The notes under the pieces are model-generated. The model was not told the DNA's origin, made no database searches, and saw only the letters and a program-made list of their open reading frames with translations. 64,000 nucleotides of DNA, from the NCBI RefSeq assembly GCF_027595985.1, contig NC_073305.1:82144474-82208473 (forward strand), in the 5' to 3' direction. This document shows, piece by piece, positions 1 to 10,605 of this stretch. A program made the position numbers and the translations under genes. Within the stretch, counting starts at the first letter, position 1, and every line of letters starts with the position of its first letter. Source of the DNA: Sorex araneus (Eukaryota > Chordata > Mammalia > Eulipotyphla > Soricidae).

Positions 1-105
1 ACCCAGATTCCATCCTCAACATCACCTAAGGTCCCTGGAGCTCTGATGGGATTAAGCCCTGAGCACTTCTGGGTGGCCCCCAACAAATAAACAAATAAAC
101 AACAG
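1..105 (+). mobile_element. SOR-type SINE, type I, 3' part (cut by window edge)
   Basis: The body after the B box, the GAGCACTTCTGGGTGGCCCC stretch and an (AAATAAAC)-type A-rich tail are visible. The tRNA head lies outside the window or is lost. Confidence 0.6.
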
Positions 106-665
106 CACCAAAAAGTTTGCAAAAGTTCTTCTGTTCCTTTAGTTGGACATTGCATGTAACTACTAATAGCACTATCTAAAAACATTATTTAGCAAGTAAT
201 TCTCTGGCTTATTGTTAAAATCTAAGAAATTTAAATTTCTCAGATTCTGTGCATATAAAATTGTTTTTCTTTGAGAACCTGTAAAAGAAAGTGGAAAATT
301 TTATTGAGTTTCTTTTCAATAACTTCTACATAAATAAGTTCTAAGTGATGTTTTCCATATTAGAAATTTATGAGAAATATTCTTAGGAGCCTTCCTATTT
401 CCCTTAACAATGAAAATTCTCTGTGTGTCAGAGAATTTTAAATAATAAATATTAAATAATAATGAGAGTTTCTTCAACACAAATTTATAGTTAAAATCCA
501 ATTAAAGAAAATTCTGATGAGAAAATACTTTTTAATCTTTACCCATACTTGAAGAAAGACTAAAGTCTAAACCAAAAGTATATTATTATTATTATAATTA
601 TAAGAAATTTATAAGAAGCTCTTAGTGACTTTTTTTTAGCAAAGCTTATCTAGGATAAGTAACAT
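106..665. other. AT-rich unique stretch
   Basis: No gene, RNA gene or recognisable repeat is seen. The 61-codon minus-strand frame here has no family resemblance. Confidence 0.5.
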
Positions 666-680
666 AGATCTTTTAAAGTA

Positions 681-861
681 ATTTTTTTTTTTTTGCTTTT
701 TGGGTCACACCTGGTGGCGATGCACAGGGGTTACTCCTGGCTCTGCACTCAGGAATTACTCTTGGTAGTGCTCAGGGGACCATATGGGATGCTGGGAATC
801 GAACCCGGGTCGGCCACGTGCAAGGCAAACGTCCTACCCGCTGTGCTATTGCTCCAGCTCC
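681..861 (-). mobile_element. SOR-type SINE, type I, with TSD
   Basis: Full-length copy: T-run, GCTTTTTGGGTCACAC, CCATATGGGATGCTGGGAATC, then the inverted B box (GAATCGAACC) and A box. A near-perfect duplication of AGATCTTTTAAAGTA flanks it at 666-680 and 862-875, the right copy lacking one T. Confidence 0.93.
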
Positions 862-875
862 AGATCTTTAAAGTA

Positions 876-1473
876 CTTTAAGAAAAAAATTTTAATCTGT
901 GGTTCAAATAAAACAAGTGAACCATCTACATCTTTAATTTTCAGTACAAATAAAATTTAAAGATGGGGAAGGTGGAGGATAGAGTTAGGGAAGAAAATAA
1001 TGTTTTTATTATTTATATGAAACCCAAGAAAATGATTTTTCCCATTTATAATTACAAACTTAGCAACTTCTTTTAAATAGAAAAAAATGAAACCTTTAAA
1101 ATGTCATAATTTTTGTTAAATTGTTTGAATGCTTTTAGATATTATGTATTCTCCAGATATAGAAAACAAACCACATGAAATATAATTTCTGCTGGTCAAG
1201 ATTATTATTATCATCATTTTATATTGGATCATAAGTGAAGTCTATGGGAACTATCAGGCTAACAGTGAATTTGTCTTCTGAGATATTCTTTCTTTCGAAA
1301 GTCCTTTGTATATATTTGGCATGAGAGGCTACTGAGAATTAACCCATTCAAAGTATGTACTCTATGACAGAGGTACATCAGTCCTTTATTTTTGCTGCTT
1401 TGTTTCAGAACACATATTTTTGAAGTCTAATGGGAAATATCTTTATTGGGTTAAAATACTAGATTGCTCACTT
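876..1473. other. AT-rich unique stretch
   Basis: Nothing recognisable; no codon-like conservation or RNA fold noticed. Confidence 0.45.
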
Positions 1474-1652
1474 TTATTTATTTATTTATTTATTTTTGTT
1501 CTTGGGGTCACACCTGATTGCACTCAGGGTTTACTCCTGGGCTCTGTGTTCAAGGATCCCTTCTAGCAAGGCTCAGGGGACTATCTGTGGAGTCAGGGAT
1601 AGAACCCAGGTGGCCACATGCAAGGCAAATACATAACACTGTACTCTCTATT
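1474..1652 (-). mobile_element. SINE type I, diverged
   Basis: A (TTTA)n tail at 1477-1495 precedes a shortened body (GGTCACACCTGATTGCACTC) and the inverted head. A deletion removes part of the body. Confidence 0.75.
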
Positions 1653-1822
1653 TGGTGGAGTGGGGGCCACACTCAGCATTGTTCAGGAGCTACTCCCAGT
1701 TCTGTGCTCAGAGATCACTCCTGGCAGTGCTGGGTGTGGGAGTAGGACCATATGTGGTGGCAGGATTGGAACCAAAGTCAGTTGTATATAAATATGTGCC
1801 TTACCCCTGTCTTATTATCAGG
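1653..1822 (-). mobile_element. SINE type I, old copy
   Basis: It abuts the previous copy. GGGGCCACACTCAGCATTG and ACTCCTGGCAGTGCTG mark the body; the head is degraded (GTATATAAATATGTGCCTTACC). Confidence 0.65.
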
Positions 1823-1903
1823 GAGAAGCCTTAATCATGTTTAACTTAAAAACCACACACTTCTGGTTTGACCTAACTAAAGATTGAGTCTAAAGCAAAA
1901 CGG

Positions 1904-2090
1904 AGGCTGGAATGATAGCATAGCAGGTAGGGCGTTTGCCTTGCACGTGGCCGACCCGGGTTCAATTCCCAGCATCCCATATGGTCCCCTGAGCACTGCC
2001 AGGGGTAATTCCTGAGTGCAGAGCCAAGGAGTGACCCCTGTGCATTGCCAGGTGTGACCCATAAAACAAACAAACAAACAAACAAAAAGA
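1904..2090 (+). mobile_element. SINE type I, well preserved
   Basis: It runs from GGCTGGAATGATAGCATAGC (A box), through GGGTTCAATTCC (B box) and CATATGGTCCCCTGAGC, to a (CAAA)n tail. Confidence 0.9.
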
Positions 2091-2549
2091 TAGTGTGGCC
2101 TCTTTCTCTTCTTACAGACATACTCTAGAGCTGTTTTATTTTGCAGTTGCACTATTAAGAGATAGCAGAGTCAGACTGCTAGGAGAATGGTATCCCACCC
2201 TATTGGCTCCTCAGGCAATAATATATAAATACACAAATTTAATAAATATATATTCAATAAACATATTTATATTTATCCCCTCTTTCTGATTTACTACTAT
2301 CAAAGGTCTAACTCTCAATCAGTGGGGACAGAATTCAGCCCATAAGACCCCTTCCAATGGCAAGGACCTGGCTGAGCAGATTGGCTTTGGCTGAAATTCA
2401 GAGCTGATGACATCATCCCCACTGATCATTCAAGCCCTTTGTCATGAAACTGTATTTGAAGATAGCAGTTTTATAGAAGTATTCAAGTTGAAATCAGGTC
2501 GTCAGGGTGGGCCCTACACAAATCTGTCTGATACTTATAGAAGGAAAAT
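2091..2549. other. Unique stretch
   Basis: Mixed composition. A TATAAATA-rich patch lies near 2220-2275. No gene supported. Confidence 0.4.
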
Positions 2550-2712
2550 TTGGGGCCAGAGAGAGAAAATATAGGGTTAAGTCTCTTTTCTTTCAAATGG
2601 CCCAGTTCAATCCCTGGCACCACATACGGTTTCCCGAGCACTGTCAGTAGTGATCCTTGGGCACAGAGTCAGGAGTAAACTGAGCAATGCTGAATATGGC
2701 CCCCCCAAAAAG
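2550..2712 (+). mobile_element. SINE type I, old copy
   Basis: GGGGCCAGAGAGAGAAAATA, CAATCCCTGGCACCACATACG and a decayed 3' part ending in CCCCCCAAAAA. Confidence 0.6.
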
Positions 2713-2734
2713 TAAGAAACCAAAGACCCAACTT

Positions 2735-2918
2735 AGGGGCTGGAGCGATATCACAGCGGGTAGGGCATTTGCCTTGCACGTGGCCGACCCAGGTTCGATT
2801 CCCAGCATCCCATATGGTCCCCTGAGCACCACCAGGAGTGATTCCTGAGTGCAGAGCCAGGAGTAACCCCTAAGGATCTGGGTGTGACCCAAAAAGCAAA
2901 AAACAAACAAACAAACCA
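2735..2918 (+). mobile_element. SINE type I, well preserved
   Basis: GGGGCTGGAGCGATATCACAG head, GGTTCGATTCC B box, CATATGG body, and a GACCCAAAAAGC tail followed by (CAAA)n. Confidence 0.92.
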
Positions 2919-2984
2919 AAGAGCCAACCTACTGACACCTTCACTCTCACCTCTGGCCTCCAACACTATAAGAAAATATATTTC

Positions 2985-3150
2985 TGAGTCCAGAGAGATG
3001 GTACAGCAGGTATGGCTTTTGCTTTCCACATGCCTGACCCCAGTTTAATTGGAAAACACCACCAGGAGGGATTCCGCACCCATAGAGGCAGAAGTAAGCA
3101 GTAACCACCGGTGGGTATGACGCAAGCACCCCCCTCTCCCCACCCCAGAA
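2985..3150 (+). mobile_element. SINE type I, old copy
   Basis: TCCAGAGAGATGGTACAGCAG head is recognisable. The B box is damaged (CCAGTTTAATTGG), and the 3' part degrades into C-rich sequence. Confidence 0.55.
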
Positions 3151-3166
3151 ACAAAAAAGAAAATTT

Positions 3167-3410
3167 AGCACAGCAGGTAGGGCGTTTGCCTTGCATGCGG
3201 CCAACCGAGTTCGATTCATTCTTCCCTCTCGGACAGCCCAGCAAGCTACCGAGAGTATCTCGCCCGCACGGCAGAGCCTGGCAAGCTACCCGTGCCATAT
3301 TCAACATGCCAAAAACAGTAACAACAAGTCTCACAATGGAGATGTTACTGGTGCCCGCTCGAGCAAGTCGATGAGCAATGGGATGACAGTAATGCAGTGA
3401 TACATACAGT
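3167..3410 (+). mobile_element. SINE type II (RTE-tailed)
   Basis: The head lacks its first bases. The type II body (CTCTCGGACAGCCCAGCAAG, then the repeated GGCAAGCTACC) leads to GCCAAAAACAGTAACAACAAG and the LINE-derived GGAGATGTTACTGGTGCCCG. It ends GATGACAGTAATGCAGTGAT with no poly(A). Confidence 0.88.
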
Positions 3411-3494
3411 GATTATTTAAGCCACTCCACTTGTGACATTTTTCTATGGCTGACCTAGAAAACTGATATTTTGGACTGAAAGTATCTAAAAGTA

Positions 3495-3650
3495 AAAAAT
3501 TGGGTTTTGCATGCAGAAAGGAGATCTGAATTGGATGCCTACCACTGCATGGTCCTCTGAGTACTGCTGGGAGCAATTCCCACCTCCCAGCTCAGAACAG
3601 GAAGTAGCTCCCAAGCACCTCTGGGTGTGTTCCCACCCCCAAAAAATACA
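3495..3650 (+). mobile_element. SINE type I, old copy
   Basis: CATGGTCCTCTGAGTACTGC and CCAAGCACCTCTGGGTGTG are the surviving landmarks, with a short A-rich tail. Confidence 0.6.
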
Positions 3651-3654
3651 TAAA

Positions 3655-3826
3655 TAGGGGCTAGAACAGTAATACAGATGCCCAGACACAGACATGAGTT
3701 CAATCCCTGGAATCCTATATGGTCCCCTGAGCATCCCAGGAGTAATTCCAGAGTGCAGAGCCAGGAGTAACCCCTGAGCATTGCTGGGTGTGGCCTCAAC
3801 AGATAAATAAATAAATAAATAAATAG
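3655..3826 (+). mobile_element. SINE type I
   Basis: GGGGCTAGAACAGTAATACAG head, TATATGGTCCCCTGAGCATC body and an (AAATA)n tail. Confidence 0.82.
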
Positions 3827-4232
3827 AGCCTGGCATTTGATCAGGCACAATTTGAGTCAACTAAGAGAGGAGTTTTGTGTTTTGATTTTCAAACTCTAGG
3901 GAAAGAGCATTCCTTCTTGAAAAATACTCTTTTTCCTCAACATCGTGTGACAGATGTGAAGCTTGTAAATCCTCTACCCTGTTTATCAAGAATGAGCCAA
4001 TACTAAATGTTGAGCATAACCAGGAGAATTGCGAAAATAGGAGCTGGGTCACTTAATTAAACCAACCTCAAAGCCTGCTTAATCCCTGGGTTTCCAGTTA
4101 TGTGAGCCTATAAATCCCCTCAGTTATTTCAGTACGGCCAGGTTTTAAGTCATTTTTTACAGCCTCTGCTGTATTTGATCTCTAACCCACTGCTTCATTT
4201 ATAGAGGCTGAGGTTTTGCCAAATTTCAGTGA
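3827..4232. other. Unique stretch
   Basis: Nothing recognisable. The 63-codon minus frame at 3861-4052 has no supporting features. Confidence 0.4.
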
Positions 4233-4312
4233 CTTGGCAGAGAGATAGCATCAGGGTTAATGTGCTTGCTTAGCACACAGCTAATCTCCATTTGACCCCC
4301 AGCACCACTGCT
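4233..4312 (+). repeat. SINE head fragment
   Basis: GGCAGAGAGATAGCATCAGG and a degenerate TTGACCCCCAGCACCAC resemble an old tRNA-derived head. The following 4313-4671 is moderately GC-rich and I cannot assign it. Confidence 0.4.
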
Positions 4313-4671
4313 AGATTGACTAAAGATGAGACTTACGGTCCTGCACACCTGGGTTCCTCTGCGGGTTCCTTCATGCTTGAGGCTCATCCGAACGTGTGGA
4401 GAGGGGCCTTGAGCATAGCTGTGGTTGGGTTACGGAGGTCTTTGGCTGTGGGGGCTCTGCTCAGGGCAGGGAGGGAAACTCAACCTACCCCCTCCGAGGG
4501 GCCCCAGTGAAGACAGCCAGGCGCGGGGGCAAGAGACTCTACCATTAACAGTTATATACAAATAAATAGGGCAGCATAGAAGAAATGGATGAAATTACTG
4601 AAACATAAAATCTGCACACACACCTCAATTTATATGACATATATATATATCATATACATCTCTATATATGT

Positions 4672-4926
4672 GGGGCTGGAGCTATAGTGCAGCAGGTAGG
4701 ACATTTGCCTTGCATGTGGCTGACCCAGGTTCGATTCCTCTGCCCCTCTCAGAGAGCCCGGCAAGCTACCAAGAGTATCCCGCCCGCACGGCAGAGCCTG
4801 GCAAGCTACCTGTGGCATATTAGATATGCCAAAAAACAATAACAAGTCTCACAATGGAGATGTTACTGGTGCCCGCTCGAGCAAATCGATGAGCAACGGG
4901 ATGACAGTGACAGCGACAGTTGTACA
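4672..4926 (+). mobile_element. SINE type II, full length
   Basis: Complete from GGGGCTGGAGCTATAGTGCA through GGTTCGATTCCTCTGCCCC and both GGCAAGCTACC repeats to the LINE-derived end (GGTGCCCGCTCGAGCAAATC), finishing in GACAGTGACAGCGACAG. Confidence 0.93.
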
Positions 4927-4941
4927 AGTTAAAAAAAAATG

Positions 4942-5104
4942 GACAGGGAGGCACACCCAGCATTGCTCATGGCTTACTCCAGGCTCTACCCTCAGAGATC
5001 ACTCCTGGTGGGCCCTGGGGACCATATGGGATATCAGGGATCAAACTCAGGTCTGCTGCATACAAGGTAGGTGCCTTATCTGCTGTATCAGCACTCTGGC
5101 CCCT
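4942..5104 (-). mobile_element. SINE type I, old copy
   Basis: GGCACACCCAGCATTGCTCA, GGACCATATGGGATATCAGG and a decayed inverted head ending CACTCTGGCCCC. Confidence 0.75.
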
Positions 5105-5313
5105 CAAGTTGAAAAATATTATTTAAAGAATACATCTTAGGTCAGTTAAAGATAAGTTTTTCTAAATTTGAAACCAATATGAATGATGGTAAATGACAAA
5201 TACTATCAATCAGTGTGCGGAGCATGGAATGCTATCATTTGAGATTGCCAGGTGACAGAGTTGAACAGATATCAGGAGAAGCCTTTTGTAACTATGACAA
5301 TCCAATACTGAAA
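5105..5313. other. Unique left flank of the L1
   Basis: It leads directly into the left TSD of the L1. No feature seen. Confidence 0.4.
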
Positions 5314-5327
5314 GGGATTCTTTTCTT
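5314..5327. repeat. Left target-site duplication of L1
   Basis: GGGATTCTTTTCTT, identical to 11023-11036, marks the 3' (poly-A) side of the minus-strand L1. Confidence 0.9.
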
Positions 5328-5339
5328 TTTTTTTTATTT

Positions 5340-5345
5340 TTTATT
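5340..5345 (-). terminator. L1 polyadenylation signal
   Basis: AATAAA on the minus strand, directly before the A-rich tail that reads as T-rich plus-strand sequence at 5328-5342. Confidence 0.7.
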
Positions 5346-5815
5346 GTGGAAAGTTACAAAGTTACAAAGTTTTCAGGTTTAAATCTCAGTTATACAATGC
5401 TCGAATACCCATCCCTTCATCAGTGCTCATATTCCACCACCAAGAATCCCAGTATAGCTCCACCCCGCCCCCTCACACCCCAAACACCCCCACGCCCCTA
5501 GCCCCCCCACCCTAAGCCCCCCCCCCGCCTGTGTAACTAACAAATTTCACTTTACTTTCACTTTGATTGCATACAATATTTCAACAAAACTCACTATTAT
5601 TGTTTGGAGAGTCTCTCCCCTAAAGTCAGACCTGCTGAAAAGGAAGCATTAGATAATTTGTTTTCCATTGCTGAGGATGAAGAAGTATGAGGTCGAGTGA
5701 CCACACTTAGCGGCCTCTCAGTTTTGGGTTTCTGTAATTTAGTATTTTAGTAACTAAGTCCAGAGAGATATCTGCCAGAAGTTGCATCGTTGCCAACTTG
5801 TACTTCTCAGTTACA
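5346..5815 (-). other. L1 3' UTR with G-run tract
   Basis: About 470 bp from the ORF2 stop to the poly-A signal. The plus strand at 5461-5528 is dense in C-runs of four to ten, so the L1 sense strand has multiple closely spaced G-runs. Such polypurine tracts are a known feature of mammalian L1 3' UTRs. The same 3' UTR recurs in truncated L1 copies elsewhere in the window. Confidence 0.85.
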
Positions 5816-8462
5816 TTATATTCCACATATGAGTGCAATCTTTCTATGTCTGTCTCTTTCTTTCTGACTCATTTCACTCAACATGATACTTTCCATGTTG
5901 ATCCACTTGTATGTAAATTTCATGACTTCATGTTTCCTGACAGCTACATAGTATTCCATTGTGTAAATATACCAGAGTTTCTTTAGCCAATCATCTGTTT
6001 TCGGGCACTCTGGTTTTTTCCATATTGTGGCTATTGTGAACAGAGCGGCAATGAACATGGAAATGCAGATGTCATCTCTACTATACCTTTTTGCCTCTCC
6101 GGGATATATTCCCAGGAGTGGTATTGCTGGGTCAAATGGGAGCTCAATTTCTAACTTTTTGAGAATCGTCCATATTGTTTTCCAAAAGGGCTGAACCAGT
6201 CGGCATTCCCACCAGCAGTGAAGGAGAGTCCTTTTCTCCCCACATCCACGCCAACACCGGTTGCTTTTGTTTTTGGGGATGTGGGCCAGTCTCTGTGGTG
6301 TGAGATGATATCTCATTGTTGTTTTGATCTGCATCTCCCTGATGTTTAGTGATGTTGAACATTTTCTCATGTGCCTCTTAGCCATTCGGATTTCTTCTTT
6401 GGAAAAGTTTCTGTTCATTTCATCAGCCCATTTTTTGATCGGGTTGGCAGTTTTCTTCTTGTGGAGTTCAACCAGTGCATTGTATATCCTTGTTATCAAC
6501 CCTTTATCGGATGGGTACTGAGTAAATATCCTTTCCCATTCTGTAGACTGTCTTTGTATTTTGGTCACTGTTTCTTTTGAGTTGCAGAAGCTTCTTAGTT
6601 TGAGATAGTCCCATTTATTTATCTTTGTTTTCACTAGCTTAGCCAGTGGCGTGTCAGCTTTGAAGATACCTTTGGCTTCAATGTCGTGGAGGGTTTTGCC
6701 GACCTTATCTTCAATGTACCTTAGGGATTCTGGTCTGATGTTGAGGTCTTTAATCCAGTTTGATCTGATTTTTGTACATGGTGATAGATGGAGGTCTAAG
6801 CCCATTTTTTTGCATGTAGCTGTCCAGTTTTGCCAGCACAATTTGTTAAACATGCTTTCCTTGCTCCACTTCACATTTCTTGCTCCCTTATCAAAGACTA
6901 GATGATCATATATTTGGGGGTGTATGTCAGAGTATTCAACCCTGTTCCATTGGTCTGCCGCTCTGCCTTTGTTCCAGTACCATGCTGTTTTGATGACTAC
7001 CGCTTTGTAGTAGAGTTGGAGGTTGGGGAGGTTGATTCCTCCCATTTTCTTTTTCCCAAGGATTGCTTTAGCTATTCGTGGGGGCTTTTTGTTCCATATG
7101 AATTTCAGGAGCGCTTGCTCCATTTCTTTGAAGAATGTCAAGGGTATCCCTATAGGGATCGCATTGAATTTGTATAATGCTTTGGGGAGAATTGCCATTT
7201 TGACAATATTAATTCTTCCAATCCGTGAGCAGGGGATGTCTTTCCATTTCCTCGTGTCCTCTTTTATTTCCTGAAGTAGTGTTTTATAGTTTTCATTATA
7301 CAAGTCCTTTACCTGCTTTGTTAAGCTGATTCCGAGGTATTTGATTTTTTGAGGCGCAATTGTGAATGGGATTGCTTTTCTCAGGTCACTTTCTTCTCTC
7401 TCATTATTTGCATATAGGAAAGCCATGGACTTTTGGGTATTGATTCTATAGCCTGCAACTTTACAGTACGAGTCTATTGTTTCTAGGAGTTTCTTGGTAG
7501 AGGTTTTAGGGTTCTCTAAGTATAGTATCATATCATCTGCGAATAGTGAGAGCTTGATTTCTTCCTTTCCTACCTGAATGCCCTTAATGTCTTTTTCTTG
7601 CCTAATCGCTATTGGAAGTACTTCCAGTACTATATTGAACAGAAGTGGAGAGAGTGGGCATCCTTGTCTTGTCCCTGTTCTCAGAGGGAAGGCTCTTAGT
7701 TTTTCCCCATTGAGGACAATGCTTGCCATAGGCTTGTGATAAATGGCTTTGACTATATTGAGGAAGGTCCCTTCTATACCCATTTTGGCAAGTGTTTTCA
7801 TCATAAACGGATGCTGGATCTTGTCAAATGCTTTCTCTGCATCTATTGATATGATTATATGATTTTTATCTTTTCTTTTGTTGATATGGTGGATTATGTT
7901 GATTGATTTCCGGATGTTAAACCATCCTTGCATCCCCGGGATGAATCCCACTTGGTCGTGGTGTATGATCTTTTTGATGAGTTGTTGAATTCTATTTGCT
8001 AATAATTTGTTGAGAATTTTTGCATCTGTGTTCATCGGGGATATTGGCCTGTAGTTTTCTTTTTTTGTGGTGTCTTTGTTTGCTTTTGGTATTAGGGAGA
8101 TATGCGCCTCATAGAAACTGTTAGGGAGGGTTTCTGTTTCTTCAATTTCCTGGAAGAGCTTGAGAAGGACTGGCAAAAGGTCCTCTTTAAATGTTTGGAA
8201 GAACTCACTAGTGAATCCGTCTGGACCTGGGCTTTTGTTTTTGGGGAGACTTTTGATTACCATTTCAATTTCCTTGATGTTAATTGGACTATTCAGGTAC
8301 TCCAGGTCTTCTTGGTTCAGCCTTGGGAGATTATAGGAGTCGAGGAATTTATCCATTTCTTCTAGATTCTCTTGTTTCGTGGCATAGAGATTTTCAAAGT
8401 AGTCTCTGATGATCTTTTGAATTTCATTGGTTTCTGTTGTGATGTCCCCCTTTTCATTTCTG
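5816..8462 (-). pseudogene. L1 ORF2, reverse transcriptase and C-terminal module
   Basis: ORF2p copies L1 RNA into DNA at the nicked target. Counting from the first Met of this open segment (8356), 846 residues are uninterrupted. KSPGPDGF lies at 41-48, motif A (DAEKAFD) at 172-178, [14 protein letters not shown] at 228-241 and the catalytic FADD at 272-275. The C-terminal C-x3-C-x7-H-x4-C cluster (CWRGC...HCWWEC) lies near 701-718. All catalytic landmarks are intact. The frame stays open upstream of 8356 but is separated from the endonuclease frame by a frameshift near 8456-8470. At residues 104-108 the text reads PISPM where mammalian L1 usually has PISLM. Confidence 0.93.
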
Positions 8463-9632
8463 ATTCAGCTTATAAGGGTTCTCTCTCTCTTTCTTTGTGA
8501 GTCTTGCTAGTGGTTTATCAATCTTGTTTATTTTCTCGAAGAACCAGCTCTTGGTTTCATTGATCTTCCGGATTGTCTTTTGGGTTTCCATGTCATTAAT
8601 TTCTGCTCTAAGTTTTATTATCTCTTTCCTTCTGCTTGGTTTTGGCTCCTTTTGTTGGTCCTTTTCTAAGGTCTTGAGCTGTGAAGTCAAGTTATTTATG
8701 TGGGCCCTTTCTTCCTTCCTGAGATATGCTTGCAGAGCTATAAATTTTCCCCTTAAAACGGCTTTAGCTGCGTCCCACAGGTTCTGGTAGCTCGTGTCTT
8801 CATTCTCATTTGTTTCTAGGTACCTTTTGATTTCTTCCTTGATTTCCTTCCTGACCCACTCATTGTTCAATATCGAGCTATTCAATTTCCAGGTGTTTGA
8901 TTTGGTTTTCTGCATCTGTCCACAGTTAAGTTTTATCTTCAGTGCATCATGGTCTGAAAAGATAGCTGGTACAATGTCTATCTTGTTGATTCTGTTGAGG
9001 TATGTTGTGTGGCCCAGCGCATGGTCTATTCTGGAAAATGTTCCATGTGCACTGGAAAAGAATGTGTATTCCTTTTCTTGGGGATATAAAGCCCTGTATA
9101 GATCTATTAGCCCTCTCTCTTCTATTTCTTCCTTCAAAGCCAGTATTTCATTGGTGAGTTTTAATCTTCTAGATCTGTCCAGAGGAGACAGTGCGGTGTT
9201 GAAGTCTCCAACTACTATTGTGTTGCTCGAGATGTCCTTCTCGAGGTCTCTTAGCAGCTGTTGTAGGTATTTAGCTGGTCCCTCATTGGGTGCATAGACA
9301 TTTAGGAGTGTGATTTCTTCCTGATGTACACATCCCTTGATTAATAAAAAGTGGCCTTCACTATCCCTTCTAATCTTTTTCAACCTGAATTCTATGTTGT
9401 CCGATACTAGTAAAGCCACCCCGGCTTTCTTGAGGGAGTTGTTTGCTTGCAGGATTGTTTTCCATCCTTTGACTTTGAGTCTGTGTTTGTTCTGGCTATT
9501 CAGATGTGTTTCTTGCAGGCAACAGAATGTTGGGTTGAGTCTCTGAATCCATTTTGCCAGTCTGTGTCTCTTAATTGGGGAATTCAGACCATTGACATTA
9601 AGGGAGATTATTGTTATGGGATTTTGTGCCGT
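8454..9632 (-). pseudogene. L1 ORF2, AP-like endonuclease module
   Basis: The N-terminal endonuclease nicks target DNA at T-rich sites. The frame is open from about 9632. It contains NVNGLN (metal/DNA-binding Asn), QETHL (catalytic Glu), [20 protein letters not shown] and the terminal SDH triad, so every canonical catalytic residue I can check is present. The first in-frame Met is at 9419, inside the domain, which argues that the true start lay upstream. At 9632-9630 the codon before AQNPITI is ACG. The frame ends at 8454 after KLNQK by frameshift, just before the RT module. Confidence 0.9.
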
Positions 9633-9675
9633 CTTTGTGCAAGGGTTTGTTGTGCTTGTAGGGGTTGTTCTTGTC

Positions 9676-10605
9676 TTACAATAGCCCCTTTAGTGCTTCT
9701 TTTAGGTTTGGTTTTGAGTCTATGAAGTTCCTGAGCTGTTGTTTATCCCCAAAGTAGTGTATGATTCCTTCTAGTTTGAATGAGAGTTTAGCCGGATAAA
9801 GTATTCTTGGTGAAGCGTTGATTTCATTGAGTTTTTTCACTATATCCCACCATTGCCTTCGAGCTTGGAGGGTTTCCTCTGATAGATCTGCTGTGAGCCT
9901 AAGGGGTGCTCCTTTGTATGCAATTTCCTTCTTGGACCTTGCTGTTTGGAGTATTGTGTCTCTCTGGAAGATGTCCATCATTGTAACTATGATATGTCTT
10001 GGGGTTTTTCTGTTAGGATCTCTTTTAGCTGGCACTCTTCGGGCGCCTTGAATCTGGATGCCTGCATTGTCTAGCTGTGGGAAGTTTTCCGCAATGATTT
10101 GTTTGACTGTGTCTTTTTCGTTGGGGTTGGTTCCCTGTGGTTCTGGTAGTCCAATGATTCTAATGTTGTTCCTCTTGAATTCATCCCCTAGGACTCTGAT
10201 TCTGGCTAGAGCTATTTTGAGGTCTCTTGCCATGGTTTGATGTTACCTGTAGGCCTCTCGCAGCTCATCTTCAAGCATACTGATTCTGTCTTCGGCTGCA
10301 GTCATCCTATTGTTGAGGGAAGCCAGAGAGTTTTTGATTTCATGTGCGGAATCCTTCATTTCTTTTTGAAGGTTTTTTATTTCTGCTCTCATTTCTTCCC
10401 GTATTTTGTCGGCTGTCTGTTGTATTGTTTCCGCCAGGTCTTCCTTGAAGTTGTCCATCTTTGCATTGAGTTCATTGAACATGTTGAGGATTTCAAGTCT
10501 GAATTCTTTCTCAGAGAGGTCAAGTTTGTAGGAAGCACCCATTGAGGTTTCCGGACTCCTTTGATCGTCCTCTCGTTGCAATGGGGATTTTCGCTGTTTC
10601 TTCAT
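9676..10605 (-). pseudogene. L1 ORF1 (RNA-binding chaperone), one internal stop
   Basis: ORF1p trimerises and coats L1 RNA. The 310-codon frame begins at ATG 10605 and ends at TAA 9676. The first 120 codons hold a basic N-terminus and a long heptad-rich coiled coil. The C-terminal part holds an RRM (NNIRIIGLPE as its first strand) and a C-terminal domain (RRVPAKRDPNRKTPRHI). A TAA at 10245-10243 splits the frame. Both halves are in the same frame with only CAT CAA ACC between the stop and the next ATG (10233), so a single substitution explains the break. The length is close to other mammalian ORF1 proteins. Confidence 0.92.

Noticed and set aside
1904..1990. tRNA genes predicted at SINE heads
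   Set aside because: A and B boxes are present, but the heads lack a proper acceptor stem and continue into SINE bodies with TSDs.
8497..9297. Plus-strand frames of up to 167 codons opposite L1 ORF2
   Set aside because: Antisense shadows of ORF2; no similarity of their own.
5816..10605. Endogenous retrovirus as the source of the RT
   Set aside because: No LTRs, gag, protease, integrase or env; the order ORF1-EN-RT-Cys cluster with poly-A and TSD is L1.
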